From Siphlonurus alternatus (Eukaryota > Arthropoda > Insecta > Ephemeroptera > Siphlonuridae), in NCBI GenBank assembly GCA_949825025.1, contig OX463785.1, forward strand, positions 13,331,971 through 13,395,970: a DNA stretch of 64,000 nucleotides, in the 5' to 3' direction. The notes below the pieces were generated by a model. That model saw only the letters and a program-made list of their open reading frames with translations. It searched no databases and was not told the origin of the DNA. The position numbers and the translations under genes were made by a program. Positions 15,980-27,876 of the stretch are shown one piece after another; within the stretch, counting starts at the first letter, position 1, and every line of letters starts with the position of its first letter.

Positions 15980-18008
15980 GTTCTAGTATAGGAGAAGTAA
16001 CTTCTCAACCTAACTCCTTCCTCCTTATATCCCCATTATTATCCTAAGATGCTACTCCAAACTACGTTAAACACCTGTTCCAAACTAAGTATTTTCCCAC
16101 CAAAACATCCACTTCTTACTCTCTCTCTTAACGTACTTAAGACATACAATTCTCACTAAACTATATTACATTTACTAACATTAATTAGTTAATTTTCATT
16201 GTTGTTATAATCAAAACATGTAATCTTTACAGATTTTCTCATTTCAATGTCTAATTTTTTAGTTACCTTCTTGAAAGAAATAATGCATGCAATAAGAAAT
16301 GTATTGAAATACTGTTTGCAAAATGCAGTTTTGGATTAAAAATGAATATAATAATAATAAAAAATTTTACTAATTTTGTCAACTAGTGAAACACCCTTAT
16401 AATATAAGTCATATTGTGAATGAGCTAATTATATTCATAAAAAGATAACCATGCACGTTTCTCATCAACCGTGCGTGGTGTCATTGAATGAGGCTTATAA
16501 TATGAATATAACCGCGGTTATTGAGAAATTTGGAAACACAAATATTTATTGCATTCAATGACTTAATGCATTTATTTTCACTTATGTACCTCTTCATGGA
16601 CATAATAATACGTATTCATTATAAAGGGAGTTGGAAGTGGAAGTTACCACAGAACATGCTAAATTTTGAAATTGCAATACATGCCATCCTAAAGTACCAA
16701 GATTAAATAAATTTATTTTTTAAATATAAAAAATTTGTGTTTGCTTTAATTAATATTAATATTTTATGTACAACAATTAAAAATTAAACAAATTAAATTT
16801 ATTATGTATTAAATTGTTAGTTATTATTTTTAAAAATATTTAATACTCTTTTTGTCTTTAAATGTTGATTCTTATTATTAAATGCGTAAAACTAAAGCAA
16901 ATCGGTTGCAAAATCTTTAATTCCTTGAGTCAACTCCCAGCAAGGCTTTTTTATCAAACAGTGTATAGCTAATAAAATGAAATTTCTTTAAATAGTTATA
17001 ATATATTATAATTGAAGGATTTGCAACCAATAGACTCATGTGTGCTAGTAGCTGCAAATTATTCACAAAGGAGGTTCGACTTGCATGCAGCAATGGCCCT
17101 AGGGGGGCTGATCTTGCGAGTTAGGCTTTGAGAATATTGTAATGAGCGTGAGATATAGGCAGCATTTACCACTTGATAGTAAAGAACATATGTCAGGTAA
17201 AATGGATGACGTAATTATCGCAGAGATCATCCAGCTTTAATGAGTGCATGAAAAATGCAGAATTAATTGATGTACTGGTGAATACATCACAGTTTCAAGA
17301 AACTTACTGTACAATAAATGGTATTTTGTATGCACTTTTTTATACTTTTATTTATATCCGAACAACATAGAATATTTTTAAACGCATTTGCCGAATGAAA
17401 TAAGAATTCCCAATTGAACTAATATTTTGAAAATTTAATCAAATTATAAATAACTAAAGTCTATTCTATTTATGTTATTTTTTCTATTGTATACTGAATG
17501 GAATTCATAATTATGCCATGATAGTACACTGTATAAGCAGAGAGGTCATTTTCATAACAAAAAATCAGAGTATTTAATCTTAGTACTTTGATTCGTAATA
17601 TTATACTGTAATATTTGCAATGTATACATAAAATTTATGTAACGAAATATGCAGGTAAACATAAATAAATAATAATCATAATAATAATAAATAATCATGT
17701 ACTAGTTTTGTTTGAAATAAATTGTATTACAAAAAAAAACTTTGCTATCTAGGAATAGTTATTTTATTCTCATACAAAAAAATAAATATTGTTTCATTGT
17801 GTATCACATTTAACATTGACTTATTAACTATTAATTGAAGTAACAATGTATTTAAGTTAATGTATATTTTATACAAAAAAAAAAAAATCAGAAGTCATGC
17901 CTTCAACAGGTTCAAAAGTAAATACAAAATGAAAACAAAATCAAATTCAACTTTCAACAACATGCTAAAATATTATGTATGATAGATAATAGATAGATCA
18001 TTTCGATT
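15977..18008. other. A+T-rich noncoding DNA, nothing recognised
   Basis: Frames are short or start at non-standard codons (for example the 61-codon frame at 16521-16706, composed of A/T-rich codons). A GC-richer patch at 17050-17240 has no open frame or repeat partner. Confidence 0.5.
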
Positions 18009-18217
18009 CATGTAATTATCAATTTTTCAGAATATTTTTAGGTCCTATAGCACCCTCAAAATCATAGGAAGGGCCCTGTGACGTCATAGTCATGCATCAA
18101 CGTCTTTTTCTATGCTTTTTTGTAAAATATTTCATGACTATGACGTCACAGTTTTGCAGCACGTTTTTCATTGTGTTGAAGTCCTCAAACAATTTTGAAA
18201 GAAATTGACAATACATG
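18009..18217. mobile_element. Inverted-repeat element with paired CRE palindromes, about 209 bp
   Basis: The outer ends are CATGTAATTATCAATTTTTC and its imperfect complement ending ATTGACAATACATG. A perfect inner inverted repeat CTGTGACGTCATAGTCATG (18076-18094) pairs with 18133-18151. Each inner arm carries TGACGTCA. The middle section between outer and inner arms is more diverged. It has no coding capacity. It is best explained as a MITE; the target duplication is unclear. Confidence 0.75.
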
Positions 18218-20600
18218 TCTCGAGATCGTCTATATAAATATGCAATGAAAAAGTATAGACAAAAATAAAAAGTTTTTTTTTTTCAGGATTTTAAACAAAC
18301 AATTTTAATATAAAACGAGTCTACCAAGATAAACATAATATTCAAGAAGGATCATATATTATGTGATAATGAATTTGACTATATCACATAATTTTCATGC
18401 ATCAGTTTTATTAGTTAGCCTTAGGCTTTTGCTATCACCGTCACTATTATCACCCATCTTTACGTTATAATCAGAAGTTAGTTAGATGCCCAAGGTAGGT
18501 AAGTTGCTCTTGCTTGTGACAGCTCTCATCTTTGCCACGTAATTCTCCTCCATACCTCTCTATCTACTGGGCTAACTTCGTTGTTATATAGAAACTTTAT
18601 AATATATTGTTCAAAATTCACTCGTATATGAATATGTTCTTACTCGTACCTTGTAAGGGAGTTGTAATTTATGTTGTAAGTTGAAATTCCTTATATTGTG
18701 CTTTATTGATGATCATGAAGATTTTTAATATTCACCCTTAATTATGAAACGATACAATATAGTTCATAAAATTATGATTGAACACTGAAATTGTATGAAA
18801 TAATTTGAACTTATTTATAATAAATTTATTATATTAAAATAATAGGTCTAATGAAGTATTTTTATTTTTTCCAGTTTCAAACGTAAATTTTTATTCAATT
18901 TTTATTTATTTTTTTTTATAAAAAAAATTATTAAAAATTTACTTTCAAAATAAGTTATTTTATAATGAATTGATTTCTACATGAAAAAAAATAACACAAA
19001 AAACTAAATATTCCTATTTTTATCAGCGCTTGTGCATAATTAATAATAGTTTTTTAAAAAAAGGAGTGAAGTATATTAAAGTTTATGATCAAACAGTTAA
19101 ACTTATACCCATATAAATAAATTGACTTCTCAATATTTAGTTTATGTAAATTTACGATTTGTGCTGCCAAGTTTGAACTCAACTGCTAGCTATAGTATTA
19201 CGTGAATAATTTCAACACAGACACATACCCCGTTCTCTTTCCCAACCATCACTTCACACCCCCCCTCCCCATCAGCTCAGAGTGGGCGCCCTAGCCTCAA
19301 ACTTCTCTCTCTCTTATGAGACTATATATTAGAACATAAATTCTCACCCGGTATGCGAGTATTGCAAATAATAAGTCATTTAAACACACCCAAGGACATG
19401 AGACGCCATATTTGAAAATGATATGAAAATACCATTCAAATGGCTTTGCTAAAACCTCCAGCTCACTTATATACTTACCCATATTGAGCTCTATATTTAT
19501 ACGATATATATTTTTTTTCTCTTTTTTCTCTCTCTATATATATTTTTTTTTTATTATTCAAACTATTTTTTTTATTTGTACTGAAAAATGTGAAAGTCAT
19601 AAAAAAATATGATAGCAATTGAATGGTCTATGTTGAAAAGTTAAGGATATATATTTTTTTCTGTATTCATACAAAAGGCGTAAACTTTTTCATATAATAT
19701 TATAGAGAAAAAAAATATGAATAAGCAATGAGTGAAAAGAAGTGATACAGTATGAAGATATTGAAAATATTTTTTTTATATATTTTGTGGTAAGCTTATT
19801 GTCAGCCTCAAATATTTTTCTACTAAAACTTTAAAATTGCCTTATGTAATATTGTACTGAAGCAATTTAAAAAGTAATACAGTAATTGTATACTGTACAT
19901 TTAAATTTATGGATACATTGTATTATAATATTGTAAATTATTATAAATTAAATCGACTGTATCCATATAGGGGACATGCATTTTGTTTATACATTTATGC
20001 TCATCTGTAATAGATTCGATCATGTCAAGACAAAATATTCCTCATTGCATCTTCTAAATATTTATATATTTTGATTTTGCATACACAGACCGTGTTGAAA
20101 GTTGATAATAAATAATTAAATGCACGCTAGCTGATCTTCATTAAATTTGAATCTGCAGCCGTGCATGCAATTGTATTTTTTTTAACCGGACCGAAAAATG
20201 CTGCACAGATATTAGCCTACTTTTTAATCTGGCAGGGGTAAAGCAGCCCATACAAACAGAATATCTTAAAATATACGATTAGATAAATTTGAATAGGTCT
20301 CAAGTTAAATTAAACTGAAAATTTCTATATTGTAATTTAATTCACAATGCATTTTTAATATATTATAAGAATCATAACATGCTGTTTGTAAATTTGAGAC
20401 AAAGCATGGTTCTATATATTATTTATTATATATATTTTTTTCCAGTTATAGCAATATTTTCATTTCAAGAATGTATGGGTTATATTGCAAATTAATAAAT
20501 TCTTTTAAATATTTTCCTTTTTTAGTTCTTCTTGCATGTTCAGCTTTTAATTATTTTTAAAATATCTCACCAGCACAATCACCTTATTATAACGTTATAT
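18218..20600. other. A+T-rich noncoding DNA
   Basis: The 18410-18570 patch carries short ATG frames on the minus strand (for example MEENYVAKMRAVTSK) and a donor-like CCAAG|GTAGGT on the plus strand, but the two strands contradict each other and no exon is called. A pyrimidine-rich C/T patch lies at 19215-19320. Otherwise A/T tracts. Confidence 0.45.
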
Positions 20601-20925
20601 TTAAGGCATACAGGCCTCAAAATACAAATTAGACAGTCACCAAGTGGGTTTAGAGTTTATAATCAACATTCGCATCATTTTTTTCCACGCGTGATGCATC
20701 TGTGCGAAGTCGCAGTTCAAAGTAAGAAATTTAGTCCTTGATGACGTCACAACTCAATGCTAATCGGTGCTAGCTGTGAGTTGTGACGTCAGCAAGGACT
20801 TTCTTTACAGCGCGACTTCGGATGGTCGCACCGCGCGCAGGTAAAAATAATACGAATGTTGTTTATAAACTCGAGCAACACTTAATGTCTGTCGAATTTG
20901 TAATTTGAGGCCTGTATACCTTTAA
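20601..20925. mobile_element. TTAA-flanked inverted-repeat element with paired CRE palindromes, about 325 bp
   Basis: The ends read TTAAGGCATACAGGCCTCAA and, at the right, TTGAGGCCTGTATACCTTTAA as the imperfect complement. TTAA is present at both borders (20601-20604, 20922-20925), the target of piggyBac-like and some other transposons. An inner inverted repeat AGTCCTTGATGACGTCACAA / TGTGACGTCAGCAAGGACT lies at 20732-20800. The frame at 20532-20741 crosses the left border and is not a gene. The assignment rests on the TTAA duplication and TIRs only. Confidence 0.8.
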
Positions 20926-21049
20926 TTAACCTACGTATATCGAATTATCTTAATAATATTTTCTTTGATTGTCAAAATTAATAACATGGAGCATTCCTGG
21001 TCAAGATAAGAATCTAACTTTTTTTCTATATAAATTAAAATATATGAAA

Positions 21050-21080
<31 letters not shown>

Positions 21081-21082
21081 GC
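20926..21082. other. Spacer between two TTAA elements, ending in poly(A)
   Basis: A+T-rich DNA ending in an uninterrupted run of about 26 A (21055-21080) directly before the next element. The 86-codon frame at 20969-21229 reads through this poly(A) into the element and is an artefact. Confidence 0.7.
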
Positions 21083-21300
21083 TTAAAGGTGGATTCAGAT
21101 GGCGACAACGGCGATGCGACGCGATTTCGTCACACAAGCTTTGAAATCCTATGCGGCGAGCGAATTCGCCAGGTTGCGGCGTTAATTGCGATTCTCATTT
21201 TCTTAATCGCCAAATATGTCCGCCAATAGATGTCTCAGCAAGTGCGCATTATTCGCATCGCGCCGCATGATAGAAATCGCCATATGTGAATCCGCCTTAA
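21083..21300. mobile_element. TTAA-flanked MITE, 218 bp, GC-rich for the region
   Basis: The ends are TTAAAGGTGGATTCAGATGG and, at the right, CCATATGTGAATCCGCCTTAA. TTAA occurs at both borders. The TIR core GGYGGATTCA.ATGGCGA is about 20 bp. The interior has repeated GCGATNNC and GGCG motifs and is strikingly GC-rich compared with the flanks. It has no transposase. The two TTAA elements lie only about 160 bp apart but have different TIRs, so they are different families. Confidence 0.85.
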
Positions 21301-23028
21301 GGTAGAAGATAAATAAAAATTTAATCATATTTTCTATCTCCCGAATGTTCCCCCTTAATCAAGCAATGGTAATAATCATTCGGGTCATAAAATGCGCTCA
21401 TCATATTTGATTATATAGCATTTAAGCATTAGAGAAGAGCAAGAAAATATTCAGCAGGCAGCAGGCCTTATTGAAATCATTAACTCCCTGCTTCTTCTCC
21501 ACCCAGGACTTTATTTATAGAGATCTATATGGACTTAATAAAGAAAGAATTTAAATATTTATGGCATTTTCTAAAGTATTTTCAAAAAAACTCTAGGAAG
21601 GTATATTATTTAATATGAATAACTCAAACGTGTATTGAATATTTAAAATAGAAATTAAACTAAAATACTTTATATACCTGATTAAGTTCAAATTAATTAT
21701 TGATATTCAATTGATAAGACCGAGTGATTTTAAGACAAATAATTCTGTTAACTAACAATTATTTTTACAATTATGTTGCTTTTTTGTCTCATATTTTCTT
21801 TTAATTAATCATTACTGAAGCATTTTAAATAAATAATTAAATTGATAAATATATTGGATTTGTTGGGATTTAATGACTTTACTAAATGATGCACAGAAAA
21901 AGAGTGTTGATTTTTTTTTTCATTATTTTTTCTGCAATTTATTTTAACAAAATATTCGTGTTCAGTTTTTGCAGTAATTTAATAATAAATCAACTAAAAG
22001 ATAATATATAAATAAATAATTAAAAATTTAATTAATGCAATGGTAAAATATTAAAATACCTTCAACAGTCAATAAATTTTTATTCAAATTTAAAAAAAAA
22101 ATACATACATATTGTGATTGATCGGAATAATTACAGTTACACAATATATTTATGGTAATATTTAATAAATATTTCGTTATCATGGCCATATACTTTATAA
22201 TTACATATATAGAGAAAGAGAGAGAGAGAGAGAGCTCACATTACTGCGCATTCCTCATTACCAGTCGCCTATAAGAACTCGGTATGACAGAAGTGCTAGG
22301 GATTAATAATATTCTCATCCCCGCCACCGCTCCAAGACTAATATGCTTGAATGCTTCGTTTAAATAAAAATATCCATCACACATGAGCAAGAATCATCTC
22401 TATAGAGCCACCCACTTTACTGCATATTAAAACAGAAGAATTTAAAAAAAAAATCGCATCAATTATTTAATTTTAATGATTCCATATATATAATTATGTT
22501 ACATAATTCAATATCTACATGTTTAATACAAGTTCCTTCGTTTTTCCTTATGATGCATTCTAAGAATGCAATAAAAATTTATAAAAATTAATTGTTGACA
22601 ATTTTTTATTTGTTGCATGTTTTTATAATTTTTTTATTTTTTCATATTAATAAATTTAATTAATAAAATTTAAACTTAATTATTTTCCAGTGAAACTGAA
22701 TTTTATTTCTGTCAATACTATACCATTTTGAATTAAACTGTTACAAATAATTATTTTTTTCATTTTTTGAATAAACAGGTCAAAAATTTTATTTGCACAA
22801 TTATCCTGATTATCAGCAATGAAATCATTTCTGAATCTCATGCACTAATAAATCACAATTGAGATGCCTTTATGTTGAAGACTTAAAAAAATTAAACACT
22901 GATTCTTCACATTTGATTATTTTTTTATTTATTTTTTTTTTTTTCAACTATATGCTCTTTGTGGGAGGTTTAGGTATATGAGATGAGGGAGACGGACAAT
23001 AAATCAATCCATGTTCAATCCTGTGATT
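21301..23028. other. A+T-rich noncoding DNA
   Basis: A GA run lies at 22211-22234 and a GC-richer patch at 22235-22335 without a credible frame. Nothing else was recognised. Confidence 0.5.
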
Positions 23029-23079
23029 GTACACTCATCGCCTTGGAAAAATTCCCACTTACAGCCTTATTAATTAACC
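23029..23079. mobile_element. Single arm of the 7255-7389 hairpin family
   Basis: It begins GTACACTCATCGCCTTGGAA and runs through ATTCCCACTTACAGCC to TTAATTAACC, aligning base for base with the left arm of the element at 7255 with several substitutions. No matching right arm was found in the next 150 bp. It is therefore a truncated or solo arm. Confidence 0.65.
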
Positions 23080-24795
23080 TCACTGGCTGAACACGAGAGC
23101 CGAAGTATTCCCGAACATACACGATGAGAACCGAGTTGGTGCAAGACAATCTCTGAAAAAGAGGAACTTAGCAATAGAAACTTGACAAGACTTGTAGGTA
23201 CTTCTGGTCTTTTATTGGTTCAATTAACACCCTATATTGATCAGAAATTATCTTTGTAGTATAATCTATTATATTATACTCTATAGTTTGTGTACTTGTA
23301 TTATAAATAAAATTCTACTCTTATTTTCTTTGTATTATTTTTTTAATAATATTTTTTCCAACAGTGAAAATTGAATATTATATGACTTGGGGGGGAATTT
23401 ATTAAAAAAAAATGTTGCTTTGAGTCAAATAAAGTATGTAGCAATATTTCCGCCCCTGTACTTATATCATCAGCGTAGAAAGCAAAGCATTATAGTTACA
23501 GAGTCGAGTTTTTGGTGGAATCGTTTGATTGTACAACATTCCCTGACTTAAACGGTGTATGTACAAATGAAAATTAAATCACAAAACCCAGAGCTTATAA
23601 CACACAAAGGATTATCAAATTATGAAAATATTAGCAACTCAGTTATGCGAAAATAACTTTGAGAAATTAATTTTAATCTAAAAACCTCATAACAATTTTG
23701 ATGTTTCATATATATATATACATATTAAAACTAGTAGTTGTTATATATTATTATTATTATTATTTTCTAACAATAAAATGTAATATTATAATTTTCTTCA
23801 TTTTCATTATAATATTATTATACGTAAATTTATAAACACTAATTTTAACAAAAGTAAAATTAAATTATTACACACAAGATAACAAGAAAATTTAAATGAC
23901 AAAAGAAAACTTTATAAATCTCTATCGAAGCATAATTAATATTTTAATTACATATTATAAACATGTGTTAAAAAGCTAAAAACAAACATTATAATTATTT
24001 ATATTATTTATACATGAGTAAATTTTAATATAAAATGATAATAGTAATATATTTAACTTAATTCATTCTTTTTTTTTATATATTATAACTTTGTTTCTAT
24101 TGCGGTAAAGAAACAAAATGTCATACAATTTATAGTGGTTTTGTAATTAAAGTGTTCATAGTCTTAGATTATACTACAAAATTATTACCGAATTAAATTT
24201 GGAATGCCATCGGAACTATGACCTTATCTACGAAAATTCATCTTCCTTTTAATATTAAAAATCTGAAATATTTCAGAAATTAAAACGTTTTTGTAGATAC
24301 CTTTTGGAAGTTTCATGATAAACTTCCAGCTACTTCCTAGTGGGGATTTTAAATTAATTTCAGTGTATCCCCTCCCTCCCTAGGCCTCACAATATGAGAT
24401 AAAACTGTCATGGAATGTCATCAGCAACAACTCATCATGACACATAACATATTATACGGGTTTGTTTCTATATATGTAGTTAAAATTATCGTCGTTATTA
24501 TAAAATAATTTATGCATGCATAAGCTTTTACGTCATTATAATTTAATAATAATTTACTATACCAAGTCTTAATAACGACAAATTGTTGTATATATATTAT
24601 TTTATCAGTGTTCTTAGTAGAAACAAAAGCATGAATTCATAAGAACAATTAATTTTTATTATACAATTAAGTATTCTGAATAATCAGAATGAGTCTAACA
24701 GTACACTAAAATTTATACCATATATTGCTCTTTAGAACAAATACAGGAAGAAAAAATAAATTAAATTTGACATTTTTTGATTAACATAATTATTC
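23080..24795. other. A+T-rich noncoding DNA with a transposon-end fragment
   Basis: At 24321-24360 the sequence AACTTCCAGCTACTTCCTAG followed by a run ending AAATTAATTT matches one end of the elements at 32518 and 39333. It is a probable truncated copy. The rest is A/T tracts with a (TTA)n run at 23743-23763. Confidence 0.5.
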
Positions 24796-24927
24796 TAATG
24801 GTTGCGATTCTCGAAAAAGTTATCCAGCTTTCCTACTAAAGATGCGGTTAGCGCCACTGATTTAGGCTGGCACTAACCGTGGTTAGTGAGAAACCTGGAT
24901 AATTACCTTCGTGAATCACGCCCATTA
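24796..24927. mobile_element. Hairpin MITE, 132 bp
   Basis: The left arm, TAATGGTTGCGATTCTCGAA ... GGTTAGCGCCA, pairs with the right arm, TGGCACTAACC ... TTCGTGAATCACGCCCATTA. The arms cover almost the whole element, leaving only a short loop (24858-24870). It has no coding capacity. The arm includes TTAGCGCCAC, similar to an insect CTCF core. Confidence 0.75.
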
Positions 24928-25821
24928 CTGAAATTCCTCTGACACAGTACAGGTATTTCCAGGACATGTTTTTTTTTTTTTTTTTTTTTACATACGGATT
25001 ACCTTGTTTGGGATTTGAATTATTTTGTAATGCATTTATCGAGCAATATATAAAAATTAATGTTATATGCATTTTTAATTTATTATTTTGTTTACAGAAC
25101 TCCCTACCTTAGTAATCACGTCATATATACATGATAATTCAATACAGTTTAGTAACTTCAGTACATTATAACATATTCTAGTACGTTTAAATACATTTCA
25201 AGTAAAAATATTTGAATCACTTAAACTAAAGCTGTAATATCACTCTTATTTTTTTTTAATGCAGTACATCATATTTAAAATAAGATATAAACACTAGTTC
25301 AGAACAAATCTAATACATTGCATTTATATATTTTTTTTGTTTTCCAGGCATGATCCAAATGTAAAAATAACTTTCAAACCATGCTTCTCAAATTTATATG
25401 GCTTTAGAGTGAAATGCATGTTCCAAATCTTTGAATAAATTCTCTATTCGCTTACTGAATAAATTTCTAACCATGTCAAAACACATCATAAAATAATCCT
25501 TTACTTCCTATTACTGTCACTATAAGGTAAATATTACAATAATCTACAAACGTAAAAAAAAAAACTTAATTTTGAAAATAAATAATATATTACAAAACTC
25601 CCTAAACATTGATCAGAAAAAATGTTATCAGATTTTTTTAAATTAAAATATTTTTTTGGTCAATATTTAAAATACCTGAGGTAAACTTTATATATATATA
25701 TATATTTTTTATTATTATTAAAACCTACCTTGTGTTATTGGGAAAAAAAATATAAACATTTTATTCAATATGTTAAAGCATTCATTTGTGTGGTAAAGGT
25801 TTAAACTTATGAACCGCTTAG
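24928..25821. other. A+T-rich noncoding DNA
   Basis: Poly(T) at 24969-24989, a TA run at 25688-25705 and homopolymers. No supported gene. Confidence 0.5.
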
Positions 25822-26037
25822 ACTGTTTGTCGGATCAAAGTAACATCACAAAAAGGTAGTAGTAAGCGAGTGGGTGGTAGAGAGGGAGAGAGGGGGGTAG
25901 AGCTGGCACCTGATAATATTGCTGCTTTGAAAGCTCGCCGCTTGAGCTTCGAAATTCCGCAGCCACCGCACAATAAACATCCGCCACCGTCCGTCGTAAT
26001 TGCCGGCACGCTTGCAGCTTTACCTCCTCAAATGTGA
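25822..26037. other. GC-rich island open on both strands, possible exon or promoter
   Basis: This is the most GC-rich stretch of this part. On the plus strand a frame without ATG runs from 25822 to TGA at 26035. It includes APDNIAALKARRLSFEIPQP followed by PHNKHPPPSVVIAGTLAALP, which has coding-like codon variety. The first half is a GA/GT-rich tract, and no good acceptor precedes it. On the minus strand an overlapping frame reads CLLCGGCGISKLKRR and reaches a donor-like TCAG|GTGCC. Both cannot be real, and neither is recognised. Confidence 0.2.
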
Positions 26038-27192
26038 GACTCCAATCAAAGTTTAATTTTTATTAACAACTATTCGGTCAATATTTGTATTTATTTTAAA
26101 ATTATTACACGTAAAGAACCGTGAGGTACATAGTTTTTACAAATTATTGCTATAATGCCTGTAATAAGAAACAATAAATATTATGTTTATATTAATATAG
26201 TTGATTTCTTTCTGAAAATCTTCCTGATTTTAAAAAAGTTGAGGAAAAATATTTACACTATTTATTACAATTATAATATCAGATATTAGTAGTAACAATA
26301 TTATAAATAATTTTGAATAATAAATGTATTAAATTTACATTTTAAGTAGCACTTATAGCACTTAGCAGTTCATTCCTTGTATACATATTGTTTTTGTTTT
26401 TTGATTTAAATCGTTAGTTTCTAGTTGAATTTTTATGAAATCAGGAAGATCATTATACAGCTTTGGAATTAATAAAAATAGACAGATGACTTTTCTTGTT
26501 CAAATTTTGCAGCATCTACATGAATTTTTGGAAAATTTCTGGTACATCTGTTACTTCTCTATTCACCTGAAACATCGATATTATTTCTTACAAGCATTAT
26601 CGTAGAAAAATATACATAAACAAGGGAGTTTGAATGATGAAAGATACCTGAGCGTAAACCGATATAATTATTATATAAAATATACCAATTACGATATTAA
26701 TTTCAAATTTCAAAGCTTAATTTAGATATGTTTAATTGATATAAAGGAGTTATTTAAAGGTCATAATATATTATTTAGTTATAAAATAAGTTATATTCAA
26801 TTGTTGTAAAATAACATACACGTTATTTAATAGATTGAGGATCTCATTTTAAATTAGTAAAAAAATACTAATAGTTAAGAAAGCAAATAGTATTAGTTAT
26901 TTTAATTTTTAACGTTTTTTTTTTTTTGTAATTTAATAATATTTTTTTATTTTATTTTCAATTTGAAATAATTGTGTTTTTTATGAAACATGATTTTACA
27001 TAGAACTGATATAATGTTAACTTTAATAAAAAACAATAATTTAAAAAATACAAAATATGTGTCGTCGAATATTTTATTGAACCAAAGTTAAATAACATTT
27101 TCGCAACTTCTAGGTTGAAGAGTAACGAAGTATAAATTATAATAATTATAATTAAGCAATTTTCAATACATTGCCAGGGAGCAGTTAGTATA
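26038..27192. other. A+T-rich noncoding DNA, nothing recognised
   Basis: Stops in all frames, homopolymer T near 26917, no repeats shared with the rest of the window. Confidence 0.55.
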
Positions 27193-27331
27193 CAAGTGAT
27201 CGATGTGTGGCCACGTGGACATTACTAACACGTGTCGTGTGACACCTGCAGCTGATAGTGATTGACATCTGCCTACTACGTGTCACCTCAGCCTAATTAG
27301 AAATGTGGCCAGGAGACGCAATCACCACCTG
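27193..27331. promoter_or_regulatory. E-box cluster, candidate promoter or enhancer
   Basis: Seven CANNTG sites fall in about 140 bp: CAAGTG 27193, CACGTG 27212, CACGTG 27229, CACCTG 27243, CAGCTG 27249, CATCTG 27266 and CACCTG 27326. CACCTG and CAGCTG are directly abutted. TAATTAG and CTGTCAATAA homeodomain-type words lie nearby. bHLH binding to E-boxes is established; that this cluster is functional is inference. It lies 150-290 bp upstream of the candidate first exon at 27480. Confidence 0.4.
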
Positions 27332-27479
27332 TCAATAACAGTCGTGCTTGCACTGCCCTGCATAAGAACCATAGAAGTATCTTGGTATATGTAACACTTG
27401 CAATTTATTGACACTGCATGCTTATAACATGTATCAATGTCAATAATTTAATTTGTACTTTTTTGAAAATTTTATAACA

Positions 27480-27506
27480 ATGAATCTTGTGTCCAAAAAT
27501 TCAAAG
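27480..27506 (+). CDS. Possible first coding exon, nine codons
   Basis: ATAACA precedes ATG at 27480-27482. The reading MNLVSKNSK runs in phase 0 to a near-consensus donor AAAG|GTAAGT at 27507. The donor is among the strongest in the window and the upstream E-box island could serve as promoter. No following exon with a matching acceptor could be proven, and nine codons cannot identify a family. Confidence 0.25.
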
Positions 27507-27542
27507 GTAAGTTTTTTATTCTATTCGTTATCACTAAAAGTG

Positions 27543-27582
<40 letters not shown>
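27543..27582. repeat. (ATT)n microsatellite
   Basis: About thirteen uninterrupted ATT triplets. Confidence 0.97.
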
Positions 27583-27684
27583 GTGATCATTTTCTCGGCT
27601 TCTGAACCGCACAGTCGCTGGCCTGCTTGTAACTTTGAACTGAAATTGGCATAAATTTCACGTAAACAAATTAAGTCAGACTTT

Positions 27685-27876
27685 AGCCTCGATTTTTATT
27701 GGGTTAAATTAAGTATTAAATATATTACCAAAAATTGTGAGTTAAATCGGTGCTAACGAATCTGTTTTAACTAAGTGTTTTAACATATCGCTTATCAGAC
27801 ATTTTTAGCACCTTGTTTACCCCTGACTTAGCATCATGTTTAATACTCAATTTAACCTGGGATAAAAATCGAGGCT
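27685..27876. mobile_element. Inverted-repeat MITE, about 192 bp
   Basis: The left arm AGCCTCGATTTTTATTGGG ... TTAAATTAAGTATTAAA pairs with the right arm TTTAATACTCAATTTAACC ... ATAAAAATCGAGGCT. The arms are about 40 bp. The interior contains further weakly paired GGTGCTAA / TTAGCACC motifs. It has no coding capacity. Confidence 0.8.

Noticed and set aside
20969..21229. 86-codon plus frame
   Set aside because: It reads through a poly(A) run into a TTAA-flanked MITE and starts in unrelated spacer DNA.
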